Positions 17,671-27,953 are shown, counted from the first letter of the stretch. The stretch is 64,000 bases of DNA from Paenibacillus naphthalenovorans (GCF_900099895.1 NZ_FNDY01000022.1:1-64000), one strand, 5' to 3'. A program made the numbers and translations. The notes: generated by a model not told the origin, from the letters alone.

Positions 17671-18465
17671 ATGCCTGGATTTTTACTCGATTTGGATGGA
17701 ACGCTGTACAACGGCGACCGCCCTATTCCCTATGCCGCGGAGTTTATCGGCTGGCTTCGGGAACGGGGCTACCCGTTTCTTTACTTAACCAACAATTCGT
17801 CCCGGACGCCGGAGCAAGTGGCTTTACACCTCACAGCCACGGGCATAGAGGCGTCCGCGCACGAAGTGCTGACTTCAGCCCAAGCGGCGGCAATGTATTT
17901 GAAGGATGCGGGACTTGATAGCGGTCCGGTCATGTGCATTGGCGAGACCGGGCTGCAGCAGGCGCTGCAAGAGATGGGATTGGAGCTGGTTGGAGAGGAA
18001 GCGGAGCAACGCGGGGTGACGGTCGTAGTCCAGGGAATTGACCGGACCTTCAGCTACGAAAAGATGTTTAAGGCCGTACGCTATATCAGAGCCGGTGCGA
18101 AATATGTCCTGACGAACCCCGATCACCTGCTTCCGTGGAACGGCGAGCTTTCGCCGGGGGCAGGCTCCATTTCCGCCTCCATCGAACGCGCAAGCGAGAC
18201 GGCGCCTGTCATCATCGGCAAACCCTCTCCGATCATTATGCGCTATGCCACCGCCAGGCTCGGGCTTGCCCCAGAGGAAATTTGGGCGGTCGGCGACAAT
18301 ATAAACACCGATATCCGCGGCGGAGCAGAGGCAAAGTGCCGCACGGCCCTGGTGCTTACAGGGCTGGCGAACGAATCCAATGTAGAGGAGCAAATCGCAA
18401 GAGCCGGCGTCCGGCCGGAGCTCGTTTGCCTCCATCTCATGGAGCTCGCCGGGCAGATCGGGTAA
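17671..18465 (+). CDS. HAD-IIA family phosphatase (NagD/p-nitrophenylphosphatase type)
   Basis: 264 aa. HAD motif I LLDLDGTLYNG (nucleophile D7, acid/base D9), motif II YLTNNSS, lysine in IGKPSP and motif III VGDNINTDIRGG. The inserted cap domain with AAMYLKDAG and NPDHLLPW is that of the NagD/AraL group, sugar-phosphate or nucleotide phosphatases with broad substrates. AGGAGG is 6 nt before the ATG at 17671. It begins 35 nt after the kinase and shares its terminator, so it is probably the third gene of that operon. Confidence 0.88.
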   Translation: MPGFLLDLDGTLYNGDRPIPYAAEFIGWLRERGYPFLYLTNNSSRTPEQVALHLTATGIEASAHEVLTSAQAAAMYLKDAGLDSGPVMCIGETGLQQALQEMGLELVGEEAEQRGVTVVVQGIDRTFSYEKMFKAVRYIRAGAKYVLTNPDHLLPWNGELSPGAGSISASIERASETAPVIIGKPSPIIMRYATARLGLAPEEIWAVGDNINTDIRGGAEAKCRTALVLTGLANESNVEEQIARAGVRPELVCLHLMELAGQIG

Positions 18466-18487
18466 AGAAGCTTACGATAATTCTATG

Positions 18488-18517
18488 AACCCCTCCAAAG
18501 GAGAGGGTTCTTTTTAT
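18488..18517 (+). terminator. Intrinsic terminator of the RR-HK-HAD operon
   Basis: AACCCCTCC, three-base loop, GGAGAGGGTT followed by CTTTTTATTT. Confidence 0.8.
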
Positions 18518-18523
18518 TTCCAT

Positions 18524-18552
18524 TTGACATTTATGTTGGCTGGTGCTATGAT
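18524..18552 (+). promoter_or_regulatory. SigA-type promoter of the marR-MFS operon
   Basis: -35 TTGACA (18524-18529), 17-nt spacer, -10 TATGAT (18547-18552). It begins directly after the upstream terminator. Confidence 0.8.
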
Positions 18553-18557
18553 TTTTG

Positions 18558-18598
18558 ATTATTAAATTATTTACTTTTAAACTATTTTATTATTAAAT
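18558..18598 (+). repeat. AT-rich direct repeats downstream of the marR promoter (candidate operator)
   Basis: ATTATTAAAT at 18558-18567 recurs at 18589-18598, 31 nt apart (three helical turns), between the -10 box and the start codon. This position is ideal for autorepression by the MarR-type protein; inference only. Confidence 0.45.
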
Positions 18599-18625
18599 AT
18601 TATTTTCAGATTAGGATGGTTGCTT

Positions 18626-19060
18626 ATGAAAATCCCCTTGGATCCTGCTGTCCGTCGCTTTGAGGCCGCCTTCTTCACGCTGTTTCGCAAGCTGGGACCT
18701 GAGCTCGGCATACCGGCCGACCTGTCGTTAACAGGACCTCAAATGATGATACTGTTTACCATTTCCAGCAGCGGGCGCTGCCCTGTCGGACAGCTGGCGC
18801 AAAAAATGGAGGTTACTCCCGGCGCCATTTCCGTGATGATTGACCGGCTGGTGAACAACGGTTTTGTCGTTCGGAAGTACGACCCAAAGGACCGGCGGGT
18901 TGTGCTTCTTGAAATTACCGGGCAAGGACGCGAAGCGCTAGAGAAAATAAGAGAGGTGCGCACAGCCCAGATCAAGCAGTATTTAGCTTACCTTGAGCCG
19001 GACGAGCTGGATTTATTCCTGCATTCGTTCGAGAAAATCGCCGCTCACATTAAACAATAA
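18626..19060 (+). CDS. MarR-family transcriptional regulator
   Basis: 144 aa winged-helix dimer. The DNA-binding part is VGQLAQKMEVTPGAISVMID, followed by the wing VVRKYDPKDRRVVLLEITGQG, classic MarR signatures. It is very likely the repressor of the following DHA2 exporter gene 21 nt downstream, released by a drug-like ligand (established for the family, inferred here). GGATGG lies 6 nt before the ATG. Confidence 0.9.
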   Translation: MKIPLDPAVRRFEAAFFTLFRKLGPELGIPADLSLTGPQMMILFTISSSGRCPVGQLAQKMEVTPGAISVMIDRLVNNGFVVRKYDPKDRRVVLLEITGQGREALEKIREVRTAQIKQYLAYLEPDELDLFLHSFEKIAAHIKQ

Positions 19061-19069
19061 TAAAGATAA

Positions 19070-20710
<1,641 letters not shown>

Positions 20711-20972
20711 TCCTTATAAGCCCCTTTAGAAAAGGAAACATCTTTTAAGCGCGGTTACCATTGTTCTTTCAACGGGGGGCTCCCTTTCGCATCCGAACCG
20801 GTCATCAACATTTAAATATTGGTTGGCTGCTTAGTTTGCCCTAATGCCGCAAGTATCATATAATGGTATTAGTCGAGAAACCGGATTTATGTATTTTACT
20901 CATTTGATAAAAATTAATTATTCTGCGCACAGTAGAGTTGCGCAGGTTCACGCTTGGGAGAGGAGGGATACC

Positions 20973-21875
20973 GTGAACCTCAACCAACTGGAAACGCTTA
21001 TCACGATATCCAAAACGATGAGCTTCCGTAAAGCCGGCGAGCTTCTCAATTTAACCCAGCCTGCCGTGTCGGCGCAAATCAAGAGCCTGGAGGACGAGTT
21101 CAAAACGGTACTTATTGACCGGAATCAGCCCGTGACGTTGACTGACAGCGGCAAGGTATTTTTGGATCATGCCGAAAAAATTCTGCAGACGGTAGAGGAT
21201 TTGAAACAGCGGCTTGCTGATTTGAACCAAACGCCCCAGGGACACATTCACCTCGGAACGACGACGTCCATCGCCATTCAAATTTTGCCAAGAGTTTTGT
21301 CGTATTTCCAAAACCAATTTCCGCTAATCAAAACAACGATTCATTCCATGACGACTTCGCAGATTATGCAAAACGTCGAGAACGGAACGATCGACATCGG
21401 CATTACGTATTTGTTCGACAAGCACCCGGCGCTGGAAAGCTCCGTACTGTATTACGACACGTTCGAGCTTGTCGTGTCCCCTGACCACCCGCTGGCTCAA
21501 TACAGCCATATCCCCATCGAACGGCTGCATGAGCTGCCTCTCATTATGCTGTCTCCCGAAACGGCCGGACGCCGGTTCGTCGATCAAATTTTCAAGCAGC
21601 TTCATATCGTTCCGCAAGTGGTCATGGAGCTGTCCAGCAGCGAGGAAGTGAAGCGGATGGTGGAGCTGAATTTGGGAGCGGCAATCATCTCCAAGCTGTC
21701 GATTCAAAGCGAGCTTCGTCTTGGCACGTTGAAAATGATTAACGTCAACGAGTTGGAAATCAGCCATCCGGTCGGCGTGGTATACAAATCCGGACGTTAT
21801 TTGAGCTCGGCGCTGCATCAATTCTTAATGGATCTCAAAGGCATGGAAGAAATTCAATTTATCGGTTCGGAGTGA
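20973..21875 (+). CDS. LysR-family transcriptional regulator
   Basis: 300 aa. N-terminal winged helix NLNQLETLITISKTMSFRKA...LNLTQPAVSAQIKSLE, then the LysR substrate-binding domain (GHIHLGTTTSIAIQILPRVL; LGAAIISKLSIQ). The GTG at 20973 is chosen because GGAGGG sits 5 nt upstream and the protein then begins like other LysR proteins; the frame is open 129 nt further up. Its stop codon overlaps the start region of the PHP phosphatase gene, so the two are translationally coupled. The ligand is unknown. Confidence 0.88.
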   Translation: MNLNQLETLITISKTMSFRKAGELLNLTQPAVSAQIKSLEDEFKTVLIDRNQPVTLTDSGKVFLDHAEKILQTVEDLKQRLADLNQTPQGHIHLGTTTSIAIQILPRVLSYFQNQFPLIKTTIHSMTTSQIMQNVENGTIDIGITYLFDKHPALESSVLYYDTFELVVSPDHPLAQYSHIPIERLHELPLIMLSPETAGRRFVDQIFKQLHIVPQVVMELSSSEEVKRMVELNLGAAIISKLSIQSELRLGTLKMINVNELEISHPVGVVYKSGRYLSSALHQFLMDLKGMEEIQFIGSE

Positions 21876-21883
21876 TGAAAAAT

Positions 21884-22690
21884 ATGAAATTCGATTTGCA
21901 TACCCATCACGAGCGCTGCGGGCATGCCGTAGGTACGATCCGCGATTACATTGAAGCAGGTATTGCCCGCGGCCTTCAGGTCATCGGGATTTCCGACCAT
22001 TCGCCTTACTTTGCAAGCGAGTCCGACCGGGAACAGCCGGGTATTGCCATGGCGAAGAGCGAATTTAAACGCTATGTAGATGAAGTTCTCAAGCTGAAAG
22101 AAGAATACCGGGGACGCATTGAGGTGCTGCTCGGTGTGGAATCCGACTTTTTCCCGGAGCATGCGGACGTATACCGTAAGGTATATGAACAATATCCGTT
22201 CGATTATATCATCGGCTCTGTCCATTTGTCCGGCGGGGTCAGCATTTTCAACAAAAAACGCTGGAACGGACTGACCGACCGTCAGAAGGTCGAGCAAAAA
22301 GAGCTGTATTACGATCTGATCGAGCAATCCGCGCGCAGCGGCATGTTTCAAATTCTCGGTCACATTGACGCGATGCGGGGCTTCTACCCTGCCTTTTCAG
22401 ACATCCAAACGGATGCGGTGGACCGGACGTTAAAAACGATCGGCGAAATCGGCATCGCCATCGAGATCAATACTTCCGGCAAAACGAAGGATTGCGGCGG
22501 CTGGTACCCGATCGATCCGATTCTGGAGCGGGCGCTGCATTACGGGGTGAACGTTACTTTCGGCTCGGATGCCCATGTGCCCGGGCGGGTCGGTGACGAT
22601 TGGGAGGAAGTAGCCGTGCGGCTCAAGGAGATCGGGTTTCGCGAATGGGTGTATTTCAAAGAAAAGCAAATGCATAAGGTACCTTTATAA
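21884..22690 (+). CDS. hisJ: PHP-type histidinol-phosphatase
   Basis: 268 aa. The PHP metal-binding motifs are DLHTHHERCGHA at the N-terminus, GISDHSPY, VESDFFPEH, IIGSVHLSG, LGHIDAMRG and FGSDAHVPGR. HisJ-type enzymes dephosphorylate L-histidinol phosphate, the penultimate step of histidine synthesis. Start options are GTG 21872, ATG 21875 and ATG 21884; the last gives the family-like MKFDLHTHH. It is coupled to the upstream LysR gene, which is unusual for a histidine gene and may mean a PHP phosphatase with another substrate. Confidence 0.82.
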   Translation: MKFDLHTHHERCGHAVGTIRDYIEAGIARGLQVIGISDHSPYFASESDREQPGIAMAKSEFKRYVDEVLKLKEEYRGRIEVLLGVESDFFPEHADVYRKVYEQYPFDYIIGSVHLSGGVSIFNKKRWNGLTDRQKVEQKELYYDLIEQSARSGMFQILGHIDAMRGFYPAFSDIQTDAVDRTLKTIGEIGIAIEINTSGKTKDCGGWYPIDPILERALHYGVNVTFGSDAHVPGRVGDDWEEVAVRLKEIGFREWVYFKEKQMHKVPL

Positions 22691-22699
22691 CCTGTTTGC

Positions 22700-22736
22700 A
22701 GCGGATGTCGGGGTCTCCCCGGCATCCGCTTTTTAT
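22700..22736 (+). terminator. Intrinsic terminator after hisJ
   Basis: AGCGGATGTCGGGG, TCT loop, CCCCGGCATCCGCT, then TTTTTA. Confidence 0.9.
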
Positions 22737-22785
22737 ACCAGCCAATCCGGTCAACCCGCTGTTCGGAGCCGGAGGCAGACCGGAT

Positions 22786-23415
22786 TTAACCAAGCGGCCT
22801 GTAGCCAAGCTGACTCATTTGCTGCGCCATGACACGATATCCCGCCGCATTCGGATGAATCTTGTCGGAAGACAGCAGTTCTTTTTCCCTTCCGGCAAAC
22901 AGGCTGTAAATCCGTGCCACCTGAAAATTGGCGCACTCCAGGCTCTCAATGTGCTGGCCCAGGCGCTGTACCCATCCGGCCGCCGCGGGAACTTGCGGAA
23001 GAGGATTGTACAAATCGACGGCACGGATGATATAAGGCCTTGAACGATTCGCTTTCAGCTTCCGGATGGAATCCACGATCTTTCCATAGTTCTCCCGGCA
23101 CTGCACCAGCGCTTGCTGAAGCACCTCGGGATTGGTTTGCATCGCGTAACGCTGAGCAGCGCGAATTAAATCGTTGCCTCCCGCCGTAATCGTAATGATA
23201 TCCGCACGGGCCAGAATATGACGAATTTCGGGGCTTCCGTGCACCACCCGAAGCAAGTCACCTGTCGTCGCCCCGGATATTCCCAAATTGATGCTGTACA
23301 CACATTGTCCCAGCCGCTTCTCTGTCATAGACCGATACTGCGGCACCAACCCGCCGCCGGGACATGCGCCTGTTCCGACGGTTATCGAATCTCCAAGTGC
23401 AGCATAGGTGAGCAC
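22786..23415 (-). CDS. GDSL/SGNH-family lipase or esterase
   Basis: 209 aa. SGNH blocks are all present: block I AALGDSITVG (S10 nucleophile), block II Gly in NLGISGATTGDLL, block III TAGGNDL, block V DKIHPNAAGY with catalytic Asp and His. No signal peptide is visible. Substrates of this family include acyl esters and cell-wall or spore components. The GTG at 23415 has AAGGGG 8 nt upstream; a GTG three codons earlier lies inside that site. It is downstream of the glycine-rich gene with a 21-nt gap. Confidence 0.85.
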   Translation of the reverse strand: MLTYAALGDSITVGTGACPGGGLVPQYRSMTEKRLGQCVYSINLGISGATTGDLLRVVHGSPEIRHILARADIITITAGGNDLIRAAQRYAMQTNPEVLQQALVQCRENYGKIVDSIRKLKANRSRPYIIRAVDLYNPLPQVPAAAGWVQRLGQHIESLECANFQVARIYSLFAGREKELLSSDKIHPNAAGYRVMAQQMSQLGYRPLG

Positions 23416-23436
23416 GATCTTCACCCCTTTCTTCCA

Positions 23437-23904
23437 TTATCTCTGTTTTTGGCGTACAACGGCTTTCTTGGGTTTTGCAGCATGTTTGCCTTGCAGAGGG
23501 ACCGCCTTGACGTTGGCCGTTCCCAAACCGCCGATCCCGGTTCCAAATCCGCCAAAGCTGCCCATCAGCTTAAATATCGGCCCCATCTGTTTCATGATCG
23601 TAAACAGCTTCTGGAATTTTCCCATAGTGGACACAATACCGTCCAATCCGCCGATTCGATCATACATAGAGAGAAAACCTCCGCCCGATCCGACCGCTCT
23701 GGCTGCGTCACCCGCGCCTGTTCCCCCCGCGCCATCCGGAATGCCGGTCGCTCCTCCACCGCCGAAAGGACTGAACAATCCTTTTACATTGGCTGTATGC
23801 ATGTGAGGACGACTTGTACCGTCAGAGCGGCGACGTTCGGGTTTAGAGCCTTTCGACGCACGCGGGACGGATTTACGGACTTGCGATTGCTTTGTCTTCT
23901 TCAT
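23437..23904 (-). CDS. Basic glycine-rich hypothetical protein
   Basis: 155 aa, not confidently recognised. Both ends are strongly basic (KKTKQSQVRKSVPRASKGSK at the start, KPKKAVVRQKQR at the end). The middle has Gly-rich stretches (FGGGGATGIPDGAGGTGAGD) and one amphipathic segment with MGKFQKLFTIMKQMGPIFKL. This layout recalls small YqfQ/YppG-like, possibly spore-associated proteins of Bacilli, but that is only an impression. It has a clear AAGGGA site 7 nt before the ATG and precedes the GDSL gene, probably in the same transcript. Confidence 0.65.
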   Translation of the reverse strand: MKKTKQSQVRKSVPRASKGSKPERRRSDGTSRPHMHTANVKGLFSPFGGGGATGIPDGAGGTGAGDAARAVGSGGGFLSMYDRIGGLDGIVSTMGKFQKLFTIMKQMGPIFKLMGSFGGFGTGIGGLGTANVKAVPLQGKHAAKPKKAVVRQKQR

Positions 23905-24064
23905 GCTCGTTCCCTTCCCTCTTCACGTGTTGGCATACTCTGACTTGTCTACTTAATCCAGATTATGTGAATGCGCTCCGTATGGCTTGGGTAAGTGGAA
24001 TGCTTGCGGTAAAATGGGCGGATACCTGTGCCTGACTGTCTCAACGAAAACTATCCGATAAAGC

Positions 24065-24130
24065 AAAAAAAGAAGCCGGCCTCATTTATCCGACACTTGC
24101 GTCACGGAATGATGAGTAGTCCAGCTTCTT
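24065..24130 (-). terminator. Intrinsic terminator of the opuA operon
   Basis: On the minus strand AGAAGC.GG pairs with CC.GCTTCT and inner segments CTCAT/ATGAG also pair, followed by seven Ts. Confidence 0.75.
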
Positions 24131-24143
24131 TCCTACACCAGTT

Positions 24144-25055
24144 TTATTCGGTTTTTTTCAAATCTTCTATCGAATTGATTTCCATATACTTCGGCACGAC
24201 CAGGCCGATCTTGGTACCGTTCAAGTTCGGACCAAGGTCTTCAATTTTGTCCTTGAACTTATCAAAGTAGTCTTTGTGCGTAGTCGGCAGCCATGCGGCT
24301 ACGATGCCGTCCGCATCGCCTTCGGCCACTCCGGCCCACATCGGTCCGGCTTCGACCTGCAGCAGGTCGACTTTATATCCAAGTCTCGTTTCCAGCACCT
24401 GCTTTACGACATAGGTGCTGGCGATTTCGGAATCCCAGGCCACGTAAGCAAGCTTCAGGGTCTTGCCTTCTTGTTTGGGCAGATCCTTCACCCATTCGTC
24501 CGCCTTGTCGGCATTGTCGCCGAGCCATGCAGCCGCGGCTTCTTCAGGCTTCTTGCCTTCCTGCACCTCCACCATCACCTTCGCCATATCGTCCGGTGTC
24601 CATTCAAACCGGTCCAGCATAGCGTAAGCGGCCGGATGTTCCTCTTTCAGTCCTTTTCTGACGATCGTATGAATTTGCTCATCCCCGCCATACACGTTTT
24701 TCGGATCTTCCAGATATTTAAGGTCATATTTGGCGAACTTCCAATGCGGGGTCCATCCCGTCACAATAATGGGTTTTTGGTCTTTATAGGCTTTATCCAG
24801 CGCAGCCGTCATGGCGGCCCCGGAGCCCTCCACCAGCTTCCAGTCCGTGAGTCCGTACTCCTCTAACGCTTTGCTCGTGGCCTGCATCAAACCTGCACCG
24901 GGATCAATCCCGATAATTTGATAATTGACCTGTTCCCCGACAGAAGCGGAACCGGAGTCAGAGCCGGAATCCTTCTGTCCGCAGCCGGCGGCCAGTACCG
25001 TTATTCCCAATACACATGCCGCCATCATCATCAGGTTACGAGTTCTTTTTTTCAA
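24144..25055 (-). CDS. opuAC: Glycine betaine ABC transporter, substrate-binding lipoprotein
   Basis: 303 aa. Signal peptide with lipobox VLAAGC (Cys25), so it is tethered outside the membrane. Aromatic residues expected to cage the quaternary amine are visible in IVTGWTPHWKF and LAYVAWDSE. The two lobes appear in the circularly permuted order known for B. subtilis OpuAC: the segment with GSGAAMTAALDKAYKDQKPI comes first. It binds glycine betaine or proline betaine for osmoprotection. Last gene of opuAA-opuAB-opuAC, starting 3 nt after the permease stop. Confidence 0.93.
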   Translation of the reverse strand: MKKRTRNLMMMAACVLGITVLAAGCGQKDSGSDSGSASVGEQVNYQIIGIDPGAGLMQATSKALEEYGLTDWKLVEGSGAAMTAALDKAYKDQKPIIVTGWTPHWKFAKYDLKYLEDPKNVYGGDEQIHTIVRKGLKEEHPAAYAMLDRFEWTPDDMAKVMVEVQEGKKPEEAAAAWLGDNADKADEWVKDLPKQEGKTLKLAYVAWDSEIASTYVVKQVLETRLGYKVDLLQVEAGPMWAGVAEGDADGIVAAWLPTTHKDYFDKFKDKIEDLGPNLNGTKIGLVVPKYMEINSIEDLKKTE

Positions 25056-25058
25056 TGC

Positions 25059-25892
25059 CTACCCTCTCCTTTTTTTCTTTTTGACTATATTTTGAGTTAA
25101 GCGGTCCAGAAGGATCGCCAAAATCACAACGGCAATGCCTGCTTCAAAGCCTTCGCCTATCTTGAGCTGGGTCACCGCGCGATAAACGTCCGCACCGATT
25201 CCCTGGGCTCCGATCATGGATGCAATAACGACCATGGATAAGGACAGCATAATTGTCTGGTTGATTCCTGCCATCAGTGTAGGCAGGGCCAGCGGGAGCT
25301 GAACCTTCCACAGCTTCTGGCCTGGAGTCGAACCGAACGAATCCGCAGCCTCAATCAAATCGAACGGAATCTGGCGGATACCCAGGTTCGTCAACCGTAT
25401 CGTAGGCGGCACGGCAAAAATGACCGAAGCGATAACGCCGGGCACCACGCCTAAACCAAAAAAGAAAACGGCGGGAATCAAGTAAACGAATGCGGGCATG
25501 GTCTGCATAAAGTCCAGAAGCGGCGTCACCGCATTCTGGACCGAGTTATTCCTCGCGCACCATATGCCAAGCGGCAGCCCTATAATGACCGAAACCAGCG
25601 CGCTCGTCATCACCAAAGCCAGCGTGTCCATCGTGTGGTCCCAAAATCCGAGATTATCAATCAACAGCAAGCCGACCAGAGAAAACAGCCCCAGCACCCA
25701 GCCCGCTGAGCGGTAGGACCAGAAAGTTACCAACAGAATAAAAACGAAAGCCGGCGGCCAATGAAACAGCCACGAGAAAACATCCACCGTGCCACCGATG
25801 ATGGTGGAGATGAAATCAAATATGAAATCAAAGGTCGAGCCGACCCAATCAACAAAACGCTCTATTCCAGGAGCAATCGGCAGCTTAGGCAT
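25059..25892 (-). CDS. opuAB: Glycine betaine ABC transporter, permease
   Basis: 277 aa integral membrane protein with about six or seven helices. The EAA-like loop that contacts the ATPase is IEAADSFGSTPGQKLWKVQL. The overall order (WLFHWPPAFVFILLVTFW..., LDFMQTMPAFVYLIPAV, GINQTIMLSLSMVVIASMIG) matches OpuAB/ProW permeases. Its ATG overlaps the end of opuAA by 8 nt, so translation is coupled. Works with OpuAA and OpuAC in osmolyte import. Confidence 0.95.
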   Translation of the reverse strand: MPKLPIAPGIERFVDWVGSTFDFIFDFISTIIGGTVDVFSWLFHWPPAFVFILLVTFWSYRSAGWVLGLFSLVGLLLIDNLGFWDHTMDTLALVMTSALVSVIIGLPLGIWCARNNSVQNAVTPLLDFMQTMPAFVYLIPAVFFFGLGVVPGVIASVIFAVPPTIRLTNLGIRQIPFDLIEAADSFGSTPGQKLWKVQLPLALPTLMAGINQTIMLSLSMVVIASMIGAQGIGADVYRAVTQLKIGEGFEAGIAVVILAILLDRLTQNIVKKKKRRG

Positions 25893-27090
25893 CTTCGCTC
25901 ACCGCCTTTCGCACCCGGTCTTGATTTCCTGCCAAAGCCCCAAGCACGGCGCCGCGGATAATTACACCAAGCAGTCTCCCGCTTTCCGAGGTTACGGCTA
26001 CGGGCACACGACTGACACTGACAAGCTCGAACAAGTCGTTCAGCAGCGTATTCTCCGACACCGTCGGCACATCTTTGACGATAATTTCGTCAAGCCCTTT
26101 ATTCTCTTTAATGGCCTGCGCCGTATCCTCCGCCGTCAATACGCCGATCAGACGTTTTGAATTGTCGACGACAAACAGATTGGAGATGCCGTTCTCCCGC
26201 ATCAGCTCAAGCGCTACTCTCGGGCCTCCGCGGTCGTAGACCATCGTCTCCGGTCTGCGCATGACGTGCGATGCCGTCAGTACCCGGGACAAATCCACGT
26301 CCTCGATAAACCGTTCCACATATTCGTTGGCAGGCGAAATCATGATTTCCTCCGGCGTGCCGATCTGTACGATCGAGCCGTCCTTCATCAGAGCAATGCG
26401 GTCTCCGATCCGAAGCGCCTCATTCAAGTCGTGCGTAATGAATATGATGGTTTTCTTCAGCTTCTCCTGAAGCTCCCTCAGCTCCTCCTGCATGTCTTTG
26501 CGGATGAGCGGATCCAACGCGCTGAACGCTTCGTCCATCAGCAGCACCTGCGGCGAGTTGGCCAGCGCCCTGGCCAGTCCGACGCGCTGCTGCATTCCCC
26601 CGCTAAGCTGGTCTGGGTAACTGTTCTCCCATTCCTCAAGGCCGACCAAAGCCAATGCTTCCCGCGCTTTCTCTCGGCGGATTTTGGCAGGAATCTTCTG
26701 TATCTCAAGACCGAACTCTACATTCTGCGCCACCGTGCGATGCGGGAATAAAGCGAATTTTTGGAACACCATACTCATCGCCGTTCTTCTGAACTCTCTG
26801 AGTCTTCCCTCCGACATCTCGACGATATTTTCACCTTGAAACGTAATGCTTCCGAACGTCGGTTCGATCAGGCGGTTTATAAGACGGATCAACGTCGATT
26901 TACCGCTGCCCGACAACCCCATGATAACGAAAATTTCCCCTTCTTTTACTGTAAAGTTGGCGCGGTTCACGCCCACGGTCAGCTTTGTCTCGGCAAAAAT
27001 GCGTTTCTTGCTCCAGCCTTGCTCCAGGAGGCTCAAGGCTTTTTCCGGCGACTGCCCAAATATTTTAGTCAGGTTTTTCACCTCAATCAA
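25885..27090 (-). CDS. opuAA: Glycine betaine ABC transporter, ATP-binding protein with CBS pair
   Basis: 401 aa. Walker A GLSGSGKST, Q-loop SMVFQKFALFPHRTV, signature LSGGMQQRVGLARAL, Walker B LLMDEAFSALDP and switch H in ITHDL are all intact. Residues ~280-400 form two CBS domains (SNLFVVDNSKRLIGVLTAED; VAVTSESGRLLGVIIRG), which in OpuA sense ionic strength and c-di-AMP. First gene of the operon, facing the divergent GbsR-type gene. Confidence 0.95.
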   Translation of the reverse strand: MIEVKNLTKIFGQSPEKALSLLEQGWSKKRIFAETKLTVGVNRANFTVKEGEIFVIMGLSGSGKSTLIRLINRLIEPTFGSITFQGENIVEMSEGRLREFRRTAMSMVFQKFALFPHRTVAQNVEFGLEIQKIPAKIRREKAREALALVGLEEWENSYPDQLSGGMQQRVGLARALANSPQVLLMDEAFSALDPLIRKDMQEELRELQEKLKKTIIFITHDLNEALRIGDRIALMKDGSIVQIGTPEEIMISPANEYVERFIEDVDLSRVLTASHVMRRPETMVYDRGGPRVALELMRENGISNLFVVDNSKRLIGVLTAEDTAQAIKENKGLDEIIVKDVPTVSENTLLNDLFELVSVSRVPVAVTSESGRLLGVIIRGAVLGALAGNQDRVRKAVSEDA

Positions 27091-27128
27091 CCTGTATCAC
27101 CCCATTCTTTGATGTGCTTAAGTTTACA

Positions 27129-27154
27129 GGTTTTGGTGTAAAATGGTCAAAACC
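27129..27154. promoter_or_regulatory. Inverted repeat between opuAA and gbsR (candidate GbsR operator)
   Basis: GGTTTTG (27129-27135) and CAAAACC (27148-27154) are perfect 7-nt arms around a 12-nt spacer, 40 nt upstream of opuAA. They overlap a weak minus-strand promoter-like pair (TTGACC and TAAACT). GbsR/OpcR proteins repress betaine-uptake genes from such sites, so this is a reasonable operator candidate. Confidence 0.45.
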
Positions 27155-27383
27155 CAAATAAGTTTGTTTCGTACGTACAGAAAAAACTTTATATACGTAT
27201 TATACAGAATACTCCTTATTCCTCCAAATTCCTGTCCATGTAACTTCTTTACTTTCAAAACCAACTTCAATACAATGTAACTATTCTAGTAAGAGCGTGC
27301 CGGCGGCTGCCGGTCCGCAGTTATGAACAACATACGAATAACATCTGAACAGGCAACCGGCTTCGTCCGGAGGAGGCAGAACG

Positions 27384-27953
27384 ATGAACAACTGGGTTGG
27401 CATGTCGGAGGAACAAGTCGGCATCATTCAAAAAGCCCGCAAACGCGTGATTGAATCAATCGGTAAAAACATGGACTTATACGGAGTTACATTATCGTCC
27501 GGACATTTATACGGTATGATGTTTTTTCAGGACAAACCCATGACGCTCGACGAAATGGGCGAAGGCATGGGGATGAGCAAGACCAGCATGAGCACAGGCG
27601 TGCGCACGCTCACGGATCTGAAGATGGTTCATAAGGTATGGGAACCGGGGTCACGCAAGGATCTGTATGAAGTGGAGCCGGACTGGTACCAGACGTTTGC
27701 GGATTACTTCGCTATCAAGTGGAGGAAGCAAACGGAGATGAATCTTCAGGCGGTGCGCAAGTCACTCAGCGAGCTGAAGCGGTTGAAGGAAGCGTACCAA
27801 GACAATGAACAGCTGCAGAAGATCGTTAACACGGATATCAATAAGCTGGAGGAAGCCGTCCGCTATTACATGTGGCTGGGCCGTTTGATCGATACCTTCG
27901 AGAGCGGGGAAATCTTCTCGCTGGTACCGAAGGAGGAGCCCGTAAAACCATAA
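27384..27953 (+). CDS. GbsR/OpcR-type MarR-like transcriptional regulator
   Basis: 189 aa. The GbsR family has a winged helix embedded as DKPMTLDEMGEGMGMSKTSMSTGVRTLTDLKMVHKVW followed by a long helical C-terminus (YMWLGRLIDTFESGEIF). In B. subtilis GbsR and OpcR sense choline or control glycine betaine synthesis and uptake. Being divergent from opuA, this protein probably regulates that operon. GGAGGAGG precedes the ATG. Confidence 0.88.
   Translation: MNNWVGMSEEQVGIIQKARKRVIESIGKNMDLYGVTLSSGHLYGMMFFQDKPMTLDEMGEGMGMSKTSMSTGVRTLTDLKMVHKVWEPGSRKDLYEVEPDWYQTFADYFAIKWRKQTEMNLQAVRKSLSELKRLKEAYQDNEQLQKIVNTDINKLEEAVRYYMWLGRLIDTFESGEIFSLVPKEEPVKP

Noticed and set aside
18243-18440. Short frames inside the HAD phosphatase gene
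   Set aside because: Off-frame shadows with no start signals.
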